Source: JAGOEX01 sp964630905 (GTDB lineage: Bacteria > UBP6 > UBA1177). From it: a stretch of 26,127 bases of DNA. Location of the stretch: the NCBI GenBank assembly GCA_964630905.1, contig CAZVWR010000045.1, positions 1-26,127 of the forward strand, written 5' to 3'. Made by a program: the position numbers and the translations under genes. Under the pieces are notes generated by a model that searched no databases, was not told the origin of the DNA, and saw only the letters and a list, made by a program, of their open reading frames with translations. This document shows, piece by piece, positions 8,206-16,087 of the stretch (position 1 is the stretch's first letter; every line of letters begins with the position of its first letter).

Positions 8206-9264
8206 ATGAAAAACAAGAAAATTACAGTGAAAGGAATGATCGAATGTATTAAGCAGGGTTCAGATCTGTTAAAACCGCTTATTATTAAAAAGGTGGGCGA
8301 TATCAGTCCCCGGATTTTAATTGAAGCGGTATTGAAAGATGATGAAAGAATTTTCAGATTTGCTGTCGAAGTAAAGGCCTCAAACACTCCGGCAATTGTT
8401 CAGCATGCGGCATTTCAGGCAAAAGAGAGGGCGTTTTACGATATGAATCCGCTGATTATTGTTCCTTATCTTTCTCCTGAACGGCTTGTCGAACTTGAAA
8501 ATGCAGGAGTAAGCGGAGTAGATTTGTGTGGAAATGGTGTTGTCATCGTTCCTGAACGGATATATGTCTTCAGGTCGGGACAGCCGAACCTTTACCCTCA
8601 ATCAAGACCGCTAAACAATCCCTACAGAGGCCGCTCGGCAAATGTTGCCCGTTTACTGCTGATCCAGCCGCAGTTTAATTCTCTAAATTCCATGCAGAAA
8701 GCTTTGGAGAATGGCGGAGGAAGGATGGTCATATCTCAGGTTTCAAAGACGGTTCAAGCTCTCGCAGATGATCTTGTCGTTACAAAAAAAGACGGAACAA
8801 TAAAACTCACTGATCCTTCAAAACTTCTTGATATGCTTGCTTCAGAATGGAAAAAACCCGCGATAAGGTCTCAGCAGACAGTGAGACTGAAAGGTGGCAT
8901 TAATTCTCTATCCTCCCTTTCAAAAGAGCCGATATTTAAATGGGCTGTTACCGGAGCATCTTCTGTTTTAGAATATGCTGTATTTTCTGAGAGCGGACCG
9001 CTCATGGTGGCAGTAACAGATATGGAAACCGCTTTAAAACAGATCGAATGGAGCACTGAACCGGTAAGGAACTTCGCAGATGCCATTTTAATTGAAACAG
9101 ATGAACCCGGTTTTTTCTTTGCAAATGTGGTTGATAATTTTGGCATTCGCAGAGCAGGGATCGTTCAAACTTTCATTGAGCTTGCTAATGGAGATGCCCG
9201 ACAGCGTGAAGCGGCTGATGATTTAAGAGAGAAGATATTGAGAGGTCTGACAAATGATAAATGA
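8206..9264 (+). CDS. AbiEi-like antitoxin/transcriptional regulator of a type IV TA module
   Basis: A 352-residue protein. The N-terminal half (about 20-150) has a restriction-endonuclease-like look: RFAVEVK followed by NPLIIVPYLSPERLVELENAGVSGVDLCGNG and VYVFRSG-type strands. This layout is typical of long AbiEi-family antitoxins, where a D...(E/D)xK-like fold precedes a winged helix. The next segment (about 150-230, ANVARLLLIQPQFNSLNSMQKAL, then ISQVSKTVQALADDLVVTKKDGTIKL) fits the winged-helix DNA-binding domain. I chose ATG 8206 (GGGA upstream) over TTG 8173, which would add 11 residues but sits at or before the likely transcript start. The 3' end overlaps the partner gene by 11 bases, the usual antitoxin-first order. 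By family analogy it represses the operon and neutralises the partner. I cannot confirm activity. Confidence 0.72.
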   Translation: MKNKKITVKGMIECIKQGSDLLKPLIIKKVGDISPRILIEAVLKDDERIFRFAVEVKASNTPAIVQHAAFQAKERAFYDMNPLIIVPYLSPERLVELENAGVSGVDLCGNGVVIVPERIYVFRSGQPNLYPQSRPLNNPYRGRSANVARLLLIQPQFNSLNSMQKALENGGGRMVISQVSKTVQALADDLVVTKKDGTIKLTDPSKLLDMLASEWKKPAIRSQQTVRLKGGINSLSSLSKEPIFKWAVTGASSVLEYAVFSESGPLMVAVTDMETALKQIEWSTEPVRNFADAILIETDEPGFFFANVVDNFGIRRAGIVQTFIELANGDARQREAADDLREKILRGLTNDK

Positions 9265-10132
9265 CATAATGTGGCAGAACTTTGTTCCGCTTTGGAAAGG
9301 ATTGACAGCGGTCAGTGACAGAATAATGGTTACAGGCGGCTATGCACTTTTCCTGAAACAACGGTGGCTTCTTTCCAGACCGGATATTAGGACAGTTGTC
9401 AATGTGGGAGATTGGCAGGATTTCAATCCCCGGGTCACTAAGGACTTTGATCTTATTGCCGGAATAGATCTTATTGCGTCAACTGAACAACAGAAGTCGG
9501 TAGATGCAGTTCTGAGATCACTTAACTTCGAACCGGTTCATGGACATGAATACTGGAAATTCCGTAAAGCGGTCGGTACTGAGCAGTTTATCATACTTGA
9601 GTTTCATGCGGCTCCACCGGAAGGATCTGTTGATAATATAAAGGTTGATGAACGAAGGGTTAAGCATGCTCCGTCATTGAAAGGAACAGGAATACACGGA
9701 AGAATAAATCCTGAAGCTCAAGGAAGCGAATCAGGTGCATTTTTTTTCAGGATAGAAGATGTTGATATAGCGATTCCAAATCCGGTGAGTATCGCTGTCA
9801 TGAAACTTACAGCGATGCGTGACCGCTGGCACAGTTCAAACGATTCACGCTTAACTCCTGAAAAAAGGTCATTTGAAAGAGAACATGCTTTCAAACACGC
9901 AAAGGATGTGTTCCGCACGGTTGCTATGATCACCAGAGAAGAAAACGACAATGTTCCCAACATACTGTTAAGCATAAAGAATTCCGGAGTGTTTATTGAA
10001 GCCGGAGGAATATTCAGGGAATTCTTTTCTGATAGAACAGCTCCCGGTATTGCCATGGTGTCTCCCGGATGGTCACAGACCGATATTGAGATGGTAATTT
10101 CTGTTATTGAGGGATGGTTCAAGAATGTGTGA
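9254..10132 (+). CDS. AbiEii-like nucleotidyltransferase toxin
   Basis: A 292-residue protein of the nucleotidyltransferase fold. The signature is visible in order: MVTGGYALF (GG at 28-29), R60-V-T-K-D64-F-D66-L giving the two metal-binding acids, and ILEFHAA with a possible third acid (Glu116). Further on are MKLTAMRDRW and EHAFKHAKDV, matching the conserved Lys/Asp-rich helices (KxxAxxxR and KxxKD) of AbiEii/MenA-type toxins. AbiEii-family toxins transfer nucleotides, and some relatives block tRNA aminoacylation by adding pyrimidines to tRNA ends. The start overlaps the antitoxin gene by 11 bases; an in-frame ATG at 9269 is a possible alternative. Directly after its stop begins a decayed copy of the M23 gene 3' end. 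The substrate is unknown. Confidence 0.75.
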   Translation: MINDIMWQNFVPLWKGLTAVSDRIMVTGGYALFLKQRWLLSRPDIRTVVNVGDWQDFNPRVTKDFDLIAGIDLIASTEQQKSVDAVLRSLNFEPVHGHEYWKFRKAVGTEQFIILEFHAAPPEGSVDNIKVDERRVKHAPSLKGTGIHGRINPEAQGSESGAFFFRIEDVDIAIPNPVSIAVMKLTAMRDRWHSSNDSRLTPEKRSFEREHAFKHAKDVFRTVAMITREENDNVPNILLSIKNSGVFIEAGGIFREFFSDRTAPGIAMVSPGWSQTDIEMVISVIEGWFKNV

Positions 10133-10203
10133 ACAGTCGTGAACTTGTCGGCTTTTCCGGTATTTCAAAACCGGTCGATCCGTTGAAGTATTTGAAGAAG
10201 TGA
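10133..10203 (+). pseudogene. Truncated second copy of the M23 lipoprotein gene 3' end
   Basis: Bases 10141-10160 match 7982-8001 of the M23 gene at 19 of 20 positions, and 10165-10200 match 8054-8089 at 32 of 36. In the same frame it reads ELVGFSGISKPVDPLKYLKK followed by TGA, against ELVGFSG...SKPVDPMKYLKN in the intact gene. Compared with the intact gene, 48 bases are missing in frame, including the LHFEIR strand with the zinc-ligand His. The homology may begin at ACAGTC (10133), the first base after the toxin stop. A further shared AAAGGTTAAA follows the stop in both copies (8093-8102 and 10229-10238). There is no start codon or signal sequence, so it cannot make a protein of its own. Confidence 0.85.
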
Positions 10204-10363
10204 CAAGGATATAAGAACTGTTGTCCCAAAAGGTTAAAAAAACAAGCATCAATGAATAATCATCGATATTATTTAATCTGAATTTGCATTTTTTTTTTTG
10301 CATAAAATTGATGATGTTTTGTAACTAAAGACTTGTTTTTATATTCGTTTAGAGGAGGTTCAT

Positions 10364-10864
10364 ATGAAAGTTGTCATTTTTGTCGTTTTTGGTTTTTTTC
10401 TTATTTCATGCGGAGAAGAGTCATTCAAAAAAGCTGAAATGAGTGAATGTCTCACAAATGTTCAACCAAAAAGTGTTATTCAGCCTAAAGTTGAAATCAC
10501 TGAAGAGACCGATGAGATGCTTGTTCCGGACAGTGAAACAGATGACTCAGATCTTGTTCAGGAAGAACTGGACCGTGCTGTGATACTGATTGAAAAAACA
10601 AAAACAAAGATCAGTTTTTATTATCAGTCAATGGTCGCCTGTGAAGGCTTTGAGCATGGATATGAAATTGAAGCAGACAGATCTGATACAGCTCAACTTG
10701 TTCTTTATCCAAAGGCTAAAGACATCTGGCCTGATAAAAATGTTCAGTGTTTGTGCCCTAAAAGAATGACTGTTGAATATTCAAACGAATCTCAGGATCT
10801 CACAAAAATTATAAAGATTAAGGTGATTCTTGATGATGATTATGAGCTGACTCTTGAATTTTAA
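10364..10864 (+). CDS. Small putative lipoprotein
   Basis: The family is not recognised. The 166-residue protein has a short lysine-poor signal followed by the lipobox LISC (Cys16), then a low-complexity acidic stretch (about 45-70) and a helix with DRAVILIEKTKTKISFYYQ. The mature part has three cysteines late in the chain or before it (for example VACEGF and VQCLCPK) that may form disulfides, and a final DDYELTLEF strand. The start is very well supported by an AGAGGAGG site 5-6 bases before the ATG. It stands alone between the M23 remnant and the methyltransferase gene. It is probably a periplasmic or outer-membrane lipoprotein. Confidence 0.8.
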   Translation: MKVVIFVVFGFFLISCGEESFKKAEMSECLTNVQPKSVIQPKVEITEETDEMLVPDSETDDSDLVQEELDRAVILIEKTKTKISFYYQSMVACEGFEHGYEIEADRSDTAQLVLYPKAKDIWPDKNVQCLCPKRMTVEYSNESQDLTKIIKIKVILDDDYELTLEF

Positions 10865-10944
10865 CTTCTCCAGTTTTCTCATAATTTTAAGAACCAAAAA
10901 TCTATGTAAATCTCTAACCGGATTGCAGATATTCATAATGTTGA

Positions 10945-10971
10945 TTGACTGAATTACATAAATCATATTAA
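10945..10971 (+). promoter_or_regulatory. Possible promoter of the methyltransferase gene
   Basis: TTGACT (10945-10950) and TATTAA (10966-10971) are separated by 15 bases, shorter than ideal, so this is a weak call. Confidence 0.25.
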
Positions 10972-11045
10972 AACGGAGTACTCTTGTGATAAAAAACAAT
11001 ATGGTGTATGGTTTTAAGGTCGAATTTTACCGAGGTGGAAGAGAT

Positions 11046-11780
11046 ATGAACAAGTCATTTTACTCGTCAATAGTTTCTCTTTATGACCACATTTTTCCGG
11101 TAATGGTTCCGGCGGTGTCATTCTGCAATGAATTTATTCATGAGTCGGCGAGCATTCTTGAGGTCGGATGTGCCACGGGCAATCTTGTTGCTGCTTTAAG
11201 AAACGGGAAAAGAACAATTACAGGGATTGATTACGATGATGAAATGGTAAAGTTCTCCATGGAGAGGTTTTCGGGATCCAAAGATGTTCAGATATCAGCA
11301 CTTGATATGAAGTGTCTGCAAAAGAATTTCAGAAACGGAGTTTTTGATTCGGTGATCTGTTTTGGAAATACTCTGGTTCACTTGAAAGATGTTGACGAGA
11401 TGATGTCTGTGCTCTCCCGGATGAACAGCATTTCTGCTTGCAAAGGAACTTTGCTGCTTCAGATAATTAACTATGACAGGATTTTTGAAAACAATGACTT
11501 TGAGCTTCCTGAAATTGACAATGAACACATCAACTTTTTAAGAAAATATGAAAAAAGAGATGACAAAAGAGTTGATTTTAATACAGTGCTTACCGATAAG
11601 AAAAATGGTAAAGTGATAAAAAACTCCGTTCCTCTTTATCCTGTGTCAAGCAGCGAGATCGTTGATGCAGTTAAGCAAAGCGGATGGAAAGATGTTTTGA
11701 TGTTCGGAACATTCAAAAAAGAAGAATTCAAGCCGTCTGAAAGTTATCATCTTATAATTAAAGCCGGTAAGCAGTCATAG
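11046..11780 (+). CDS. Class I SAM-dependent methyltransferase
   Basis: A 244-residue methyltransferase of the small Rossmann type. Motif I is ILEVGCATGNL (residues 37-47), motif II is GIDYDDEM with Asp62 expected to hold the ribose of SAM, and the motif IV region is FDSVICFGNTLVHL. The N-terminus (SFYSSIVSLYDHIFP) is the common FY...YDxIFP opening of these enzymes. I chose ATG 11046 because GAGGTGG lies 8 bases upstream and the family opening begins there. An in-frame GTG at 10986 would add 20 residues with no resemblance to the family. The substrate cannot be told from sequence; small molecules are typical for this size. It stands alone, with a separate promoter candidate before the next gene. 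Confidence 0.88.
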   Translation: MNKSFYSSIVSLYDHIFPVMVPAVSFCNEFIHESASILEVGCATGNLVAALRNGKRTITGIDYDDEMVKFSMERFSGSKDVQISALDMKCLQKNFRNGVFDSVICFGNTLVHLKDVDEMMSVLSRMNSISACKGTLLLQIINYDRIFENNDFELPEIDNEHINFLRKYEKRDDKRVDFNTVLTDKKNGKVIKNSVPLYPVSSSEIVDAVKQSGWKDVLMFGTFKKEEFKPSESYHLIIKAGKQS

Positions 11781-11794
11781 TTTTCACATAATTT

Positions 11795-11823
11795 TTGATA
11801 ATTTTTCTGTTTAGGTTTATCAT
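11795..11823 (+). promoter_or_regulatory. Promoter of the phosphofructokinase gene
   Basis: TTGATA (11795-11800), a 17-base spacer and TATCAT (11818-11823) make a good sigma70-type match 45 bases before the start codon. Confidence 0.55.
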
Positions 11824-11868
11824 ACCTGCGGTTTTGTAAGATGTTTTTTCATAAATGGAGCAAAAAAA

Positions 11869-13092
11869 ATGGAAAACAAGAAGTCTGTTGCAATTTTGTG
11901 TTCAGGTGGCCCTGCCCCCGGTATCAACACTGTCGTATGTTCGATCGCTAAAGTTTTTCTGAAGGATAATTACAGGGTTATAGGTCTTAATTACGGGACG
12001 AAAACCCTTTTCACTGACAATCCTGATACGGTTGAGATCGATTTTGAGATGGCTGATCAGTATTTCAACAGGGGTGGATCATTCCTGAAGATGAGCAGAT
12101 ACAAACCGAAAGATTCTGAATTTAACCCCGATTTTTTCATAAATAACAATGTGGAACTTCTTGTTACGATCGGTGGAGATGATACTGCTTCGACTGCGAA
12201 CAGGATAACAAAATATCTGAACAGACAGGATCTGCCGGTTAGAAACATTCATGTTCCTAAAACGATTGACAACGATCTTCCTCTGCCCGACCGGTTGCCG
12301 ACATTCGGTTATCATTCTGCAAAAAATGAAGGTGTCAGGATCGCGACAACTGTTTATGAAGATGCAAGAACAAGCGGAAACTGGTTTGTCGTTTCATCAA
12401 TGGGAAGAGAAGCGGGACATCTTGCTTTCGGCATGGGTTCAGCGTGTCATTATCCGATGATAATAATTCCTGAAATGTTCAAAAATGTGGAAGTGACATT
12501 TGACAGAATGATAAGAATGATGATCTCTTCGATCGTTAAAAGAAAAATTCTGGGAATGAGCTACGGTGCAATAATGATAAGCGAAGGTGTGTTCCACTTC
12601 ATGTCTGATGAAGAGATGATCAATTCAGGAATAAAATTCTCTTTTGATGAGCACGGACACCCGGAACTCGGCAAAGTTTCCAAGGCCCATATTTTCAATG
12701 TCCTTTTAAGTGAAAAACTTGATGAACTCGGAATAAAGATCAAGTGCAGGCCGGTTGAAATAGGTTATGAAGTGAGATGTTGTCCTCCGACGGCATTTGA
12801 TCTTAAGTATTGCACATTGCTAGGTTTTGGCGTCAAGAAACTTTTTGATGAAGGGAAGTCGGGCTGTATAGTTGTCTGCCATAATGACGGTCGCGTTCTT
12901 CCCCTTTATCTTGAAGATGTCGAAGATCCCAAGACTGGAAAGATCAAACCGCGGCTTGTAGATACTGAGGCACAGGATTTTAAAATGTTCGTTGAAAACT
13001 TTCACTATATTAAGGAAGATGATTATCAGAAAGCGGCAAAACATTTAAAAAATCCCCAACTTTACGATCTTAAGAATATTCTCGGCTGGTAA
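11869..13092 (+). CDS. pfp: 6-phosphofructokinase, probably pyrophosphate-dependent
   Basis: This enzyme phosphorylates fructose 6-phosphate in glycolysis. The 407-residue length fits the PPi-type subfamily rather than the ~320-residue bacterial ATP enzyme. Key motifs are GGPAPGIN (13-20), GGDDT (102-106), PKTIDND (130-136) and SSMGREAGHLA (176-186). In the ATP enzymes the second and third read GGDGS and PGTIDND. An Asp in place of the second Gly blocks the ATP alpha-phosphate site, and Lys before TIDND is typical of pyrophosphate users. Both substitutions are present here. If so, the reaction is reversible and saves ATP. The start follows a TGGAGC site and a promoter-like element. The neighbours are unrelated. 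Confidence 0.9.
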   Translation: MENKKSVAILCSGGPAPGINTVVCSIAKVFLKDNYRVIGLNYGTKTLFTDNPDTVEIDFEMADQYFNRGGSFLKMSRYKPKDSEFNPDFFINNNVELLVTIGGDDTASTANRITKYLNRQDLPVRNIHVPKTIDNDLPLPDRLPTFGYHSAKNEGVRIATTVYEDARTSGNWFVVSSMGREAGHLAFGMGSACHYPMIIIPEMFKNVEVTFDRMIRMMISSIVKRKILGMSYGAIMISEGVFHFMSDEEMINSGIKFSFDEHGHPELGKVSKAHIFNVLLSEKLDELGIKIKCRPVEIGYEVRCCPPTAFDLKYCTLLGFGVKKLFDEGKSGCIVVCHNDGRVLPLYLEDVEDPKTGKIKPRLVDTEAQDFKMFVENFHYIKEDDYQKAAKHLKNPQLYDLKNILGW

Positions 13093-13116
13093 TTTTCCTT
13101 AAATCCCTTTATTTAG

Positions 13117-13144
13117 TTGAAAAAAGAATGTTATGATATATTAT
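13117..13144 (+). promoter_or_regulatory. Possible promoter of the IgGFc-type lipoprotein gene
   Basis: TTGAAA (13117-13122), a 16-base spacer and TATTAT (13139-13144). A transcript starting near 13151 would leave little or no leader for the in-frame TTG at 13152, favouring the ATG at 13182. Confidence 0.45.
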
Positions 13145-13181
13145 TACACCGTTGTGTGTAAAAAATGATAGGGGATGGATA

Positions 13182-15074
13182 ATGAGAAAAATTTTTATTG
13201 TTATGCAAATGATTTTTGCAATGGTAGTTTTATTTTCATGCAGTCAGAGTAATGATGAAGAAAGTACAAAATGTGAAAGCAAGCTTGACTGCCCTTTCGG
13301 TCAGGAATGTGTTGACGGTGAGTGCGTAAAGCCCGGAGAGGGCGGTAATGATAATGAAACAGTGGATGATGCTCCCGACACAACACCCTGTGATCCGGGA
13401 GATGAAATAGATTGTTACGAAGGTCCCGATGGAACCGACGGAATAGGAATCTGTAAAATTGGGAAAAAGAAATGTAATGACAACGGAATCGGATACGGTG
13501 AATGTGTTGGACAGGTGCTTCCTGAAAAAGATAAATGTACTGACAATCTTGATAATGACTGCAACGGAATTATCAACGATGGTTATGAGTCAGGTGCTGA
13601 AGGATGTCTTTGCAAGCCTAAAACTTCAGAATGTCTTGATAGTGAAAGTATTATAATCTGCAATGAGGACGGAACTGCTTTCACTGATGCGAAATGTGAT
13701 CCTCTTCAGGGATTAACATGCAGTAACGGTGCGTGTGACGGTGACTGTTCAGCAGGAAAGATCGGGATAAACTACATTGGATGCGATTACTATCCGACAG
13801 TTCTTCCAAACAGCTCTCAACTTGATTTTGTCAACTTTAAATATGCTGTTGCGGTATCAAATTCAAACAGTTCTGAAGCGACAGTGACAGTTACTCAGAA
13901 TGATAATGTCATTGTTACTGAATCAGTTTCCGGCAATTCGATGAAAATCATATTTCTGAACTGGACTTCAAATTCAAGCAGCACAATGACAAGCATTAAG
14001 CAGAATGAAGCATACCGGCTCAGGTCAACAAAGCCGGTTACTTTATATCAATTCAATCCGCTTGATTATCAGAGCGGAGGCAGTTATTCATATTCAAATG
14101 ATGCATCAATCCTTATGCCCACAAATGCATGGAATAAAGAATACATGGTTGCATCCCGTGCTTCGATTGAAGATGGTCCGGGTTATTATGTTGTTGTCGC
14201 ATCTGAGGATAATACGACAGTGACGGCAACCCCTTCTCCAACCGGCAACAAGGATATTTTTGCAGGGGCAGGTATTAATATGGATGGAACGGGCACTGTT
14301 GTTCTGAATGAAGGAGATGTGCTTCATGTCGCTTCGGCTGGGAAAATGGACGGTCTTTCAGTCGATATTTCCGGTACTGTCATCAGTGCAGATAAGCCGG
14401 TACAGGTTTTCGGCGGACACAACTGCACTTATGTTCCTTATGATCAGACTGCGGCATGCGATCATCTTGAAGAATCAATGTTCCCTATTGCAACTCTCGG
14501 AAAAGATTACATAGTTTCAGCTCCATGGATAAAACTCAACACAGTTAAAGCTGTCATGACAAGAATATTTGCAGTGGATGAAGGTGACACGACTCTTACA
14601 TATGATCCGCCGAATGCCGGGTGGCCTGCAACGATATTCGGCAGAGGAAGTTTTGTTGAAATTGACAGCGATATGGCTTTTAAAATTTCTGCTGATAAAA
14701 GAATTCTCGTCGCCCAGTACATGAAAGGTCAGGGAGCAGGCGGCAACACCGGAGATCCAGCATTGACACTGGCAGTCCCTGTAGTTCAATACAGGAACAA
14801 TTATCTTTTCCACGCACCGGTGAATTATGACTCGAATTTTGTGAATGTAATTGCTCCAAGTGATCAGAAAGTGCTCCTTGACGGAGTTGAAATAACTGGC
14901 TTCATCCCGATAGGAAACACCAGCTATTCGACAGCAAATGTTCAGCTTTTCGGAACAAATCAGGGTAATTACAACATCACATCAGAAAAACCGTTTTTCA
15001 TCAATGTCTATGGTTACGGCGATTATACAAGCTACTGGTATCCCGGCGGGCTAAACCTTATCCCTCAGAAATAA
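13182..15074 (+). CDS. IgGFc-binding-type lipoprotein with a D-N-D-C-N-G motif
   Basis: A 630-residue surface lipoprotein (lipobox LFSC, Cys20). The N-terminal third is cysteine-rich: CPFGQECVDGECV (37-49), a segment ending in CTDNLDNDCNG (119-129) that matches the putative metal-binding repeat of MopE-like and myxobacterial proteins, then further Cys pairs to about residue 190. The rest (about 205-630) matches the IgGFc-binding N-terminal family: FAVAVSNSN-like opening strands, YMVASRAS, YYVVVASEDNTTVTATPS, GHNCTYVP and EESMFPIATLGKDYIVSAP. In animals this fold binds the IgG Fc part. In bacteria its role is unproven, with adhesion or surface display being plausible. The start at 13182 has GGGGATGG upstream. 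The upstream TTG 13152 would add ten unlikely residues before the signal peptide. Confidence 0.85.
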   Translation: MRKIFIVMQMIFAMVVLFSCSQSNDEESTKCESKLDCPFGQECVDGECVKPGEGGNDNETVDDAPDTTPCDPGDEIDCYEGPDGTDGIGICKIGKKKCNDNGIGYGECVGQVLPEKDKCTDNLDNDCNGIINDGYESGAEGCLCKPKTSECLDSESIIICNEDGTAFTDAKCDPLQGLTCSNGACDGDCSAGKIGINYIGCDYYPTVLPNSSQLDFVNFKYAVAVSNSNSSEATVTVTQNDNVIVTESVSGNSMKIIFLNWTSNSSSTMTSIKQNEAYRLRSTKPVTLYQFNPLDYQSGGSYSYSNDASILMPTNAWNKEYMVASRASIEDGPGYYVVVASEDNTTVTATPSPTGNKDIFAGAGINMDGTGTVVLNEGDVLHVASAGKMDGLSVDISGTVISADKPVQVFGGHNCTYVPYDQTAACDHLEESMFPIATLGKDYIVSAPWIKLNTVKAVMTRIFAVDEGDTTLTYDPPNAGWPATIFGRGSFVEIDSDMAFKISADKRILVAQYMKGQGAGGNTGDPALTLAVPVVQYRNNYLFHAPVNYDSNFVNVIAPSDQKVLLDGVEITGFIPIGNTSYSTANVQLFGTNQGNYNITSEKPFFINVYGYGDYTSYWYPGGLNLIPQK

Positions 15075-15087
15075 GCTTTTTATCCCA

Positions 15088-15117
15088 TTGTCTTTTTCCC
15101 ATTTGTGTCTATATAAT
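15088..15117 (+). promoter_or_regulatory. Possible promoter of htpX
   Basis: A perfect TATAAT (15112-15117) lies 18 bases after TTGTCT (15088-15093) and 34 bases before the htpX start. Confidence 0.5.
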
Positions 15118-15151
15118 TTCCAGCTGGATTTGTTTTGTACTGGAGGTTTAA

Positions 15152-15994
15152 ATGTACAATCTGCTTAAAAGCGGGATGCTGATCATTGTTATGACTCTGC
15201 TGATGATCTTTGTCGGCGGAGCTGTGGGCGGAAGGGACGGAGCTTTGATTTTCTTTTTTATTTCCATGGTTTTTAATGTGTTCAGTTATCTGTTCAGCGA
15301 CAAGATCGTGATCGCGATGTACAGGGCGAAAAGAGCTGATCCGGGTCAGTACCGCGAGCTTTATTCAATGCTTGAAGATCTTTCAAACAGAGCTGAGCTT
15401 CCAAAAATTCCCGATCTTTATATTGTTCCGATGGATGTCCCGAATGCTTTTGCAACGGGTAGAAGCCCGAAAAAAGCTGTTGTTGCAGTTACAACCGGGC
15501 TTTTGAACACTTTAAGAAAAGATGAGATCGCGGCAGTTATTGCTCATGAGATCGGTCACATAAAACACTGGGACATGCTCGTTTCGACAATTGTTGCGTC
15601 AATGGCTTCGGCAATTATGTGGATAAGCTATATCGCAAGATGGGGAGCGATCTTCGGAGGGGGAAGAAGCAGTGACGATGATAACGGCGGCGCTCTGGGA
15701 ATGCTTTTTGCCGCGATAATTGCTCCTCTTGCCGCAACACTTGTACAGCTTGGTGTAAGCAGATCAAGAGAATATATGGCTGATGACTACAGCGCAAAGA
15801 TAATGGGTTCAGGTGAACCGCTTGTAGGTGCTCTTATGGCTCTTCACGGAGAGTCGAGATATCACCGTGAAAGTGAAGAAATATCTCCGGCAACCGCACA
15901 CATGTTCATCTTCCCGTCAGGAATGGGCGGAGTGATGAAGCTTTTCTCAACACACCCTTCTCTTGAAGACAGGATCAAAAATCTTAGAAAATAA
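15152..15994 (+). CDS. htpX: HtpX-family membrane zinc metalloprotease (M48)
   Basis: HtpX degrades damaged inner-membrane proteins. The 280-residue protein has two N-terminal membrane segments (about 8-25 and 30-48), the zinc motif HEIGH (132-136) with catalytic Glu133, two more hydrophobic segments (about 142-165 and 183-203), and the third zinc ligand Glu207 in the SREYMADDYSAK motif. The region VPNAFATGRSPKKAVVAVTTGLL before the active site is highly typical. All key residues are present, so it should be active. The strong GGAGG site precedes the ATG. It is followed by unrelated lipoprotein genes, with a separate promoter candidate downstream. Heat-shock or envelope-stress control is common in the family, but I see no stress promoter. 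Confidence 0.95.
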   Translation: MYNLLKSGMLIIVMTLLMIFVGGAVGGRDGALIFFFISMVFNVFSYLFSDKIVIAMYRAKRADPGQYRELYSMLEDLSNRAELPKIPDLYIVPMDVPNAFATGRSPKKAVVAVTTGLLNTLRKDEIAAVIAHEIGHIKHWDMLVSTIVASMASAIMWISYIARWGAIFGGGRSSDDDNGGALGMLFAAIIAPLAATLVQLGVSRSREYMADDYSAKIMGSGEPLVGALMALHGESRYHRESEEISPATAHMFIFPSGMGGVMKLFSTHPSLEDRIKNLRK

Positions 15995-16019
15995 TCAAGA
16001 AGTTACACATTAAGAAAAC

Positions 16020-16047
16020 TTGATATTTCTCTCAAATTTAATAAATA
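16020..16047 (+). promoter_or_regulatory. Possible promoter of the cysteine-rich lipoprotein gene
   Basis: TTGATA (16020-16025), a 16-base spacer and TAAATA (16042-16047). Confidence 0.35.
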
Positions 16048-16087
16048 GTTCTATGATCTTTTATTAACTGCTGAAAGAGAGGGCTTT

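Noticed and set aside
10247..10314. T11 run (10289-10299) with flanking CATCAAT/ATTGATG as a terminator
   Set aside because: The arms are 54 bases apart and no GC-rich hairpin stands directly before the T-run.
10986..11045. GTG start that would add 20 residues to the methyltransferase
   Set aside because: ATG 11046 has a better ribosome site and begins with the family's normal N-terminus.
15995..16025. ATCAAG/CTTGAT stem after htpX as a terminator
   Set aside because: The stem is short, the loop is long and there is no clean T-run after it.
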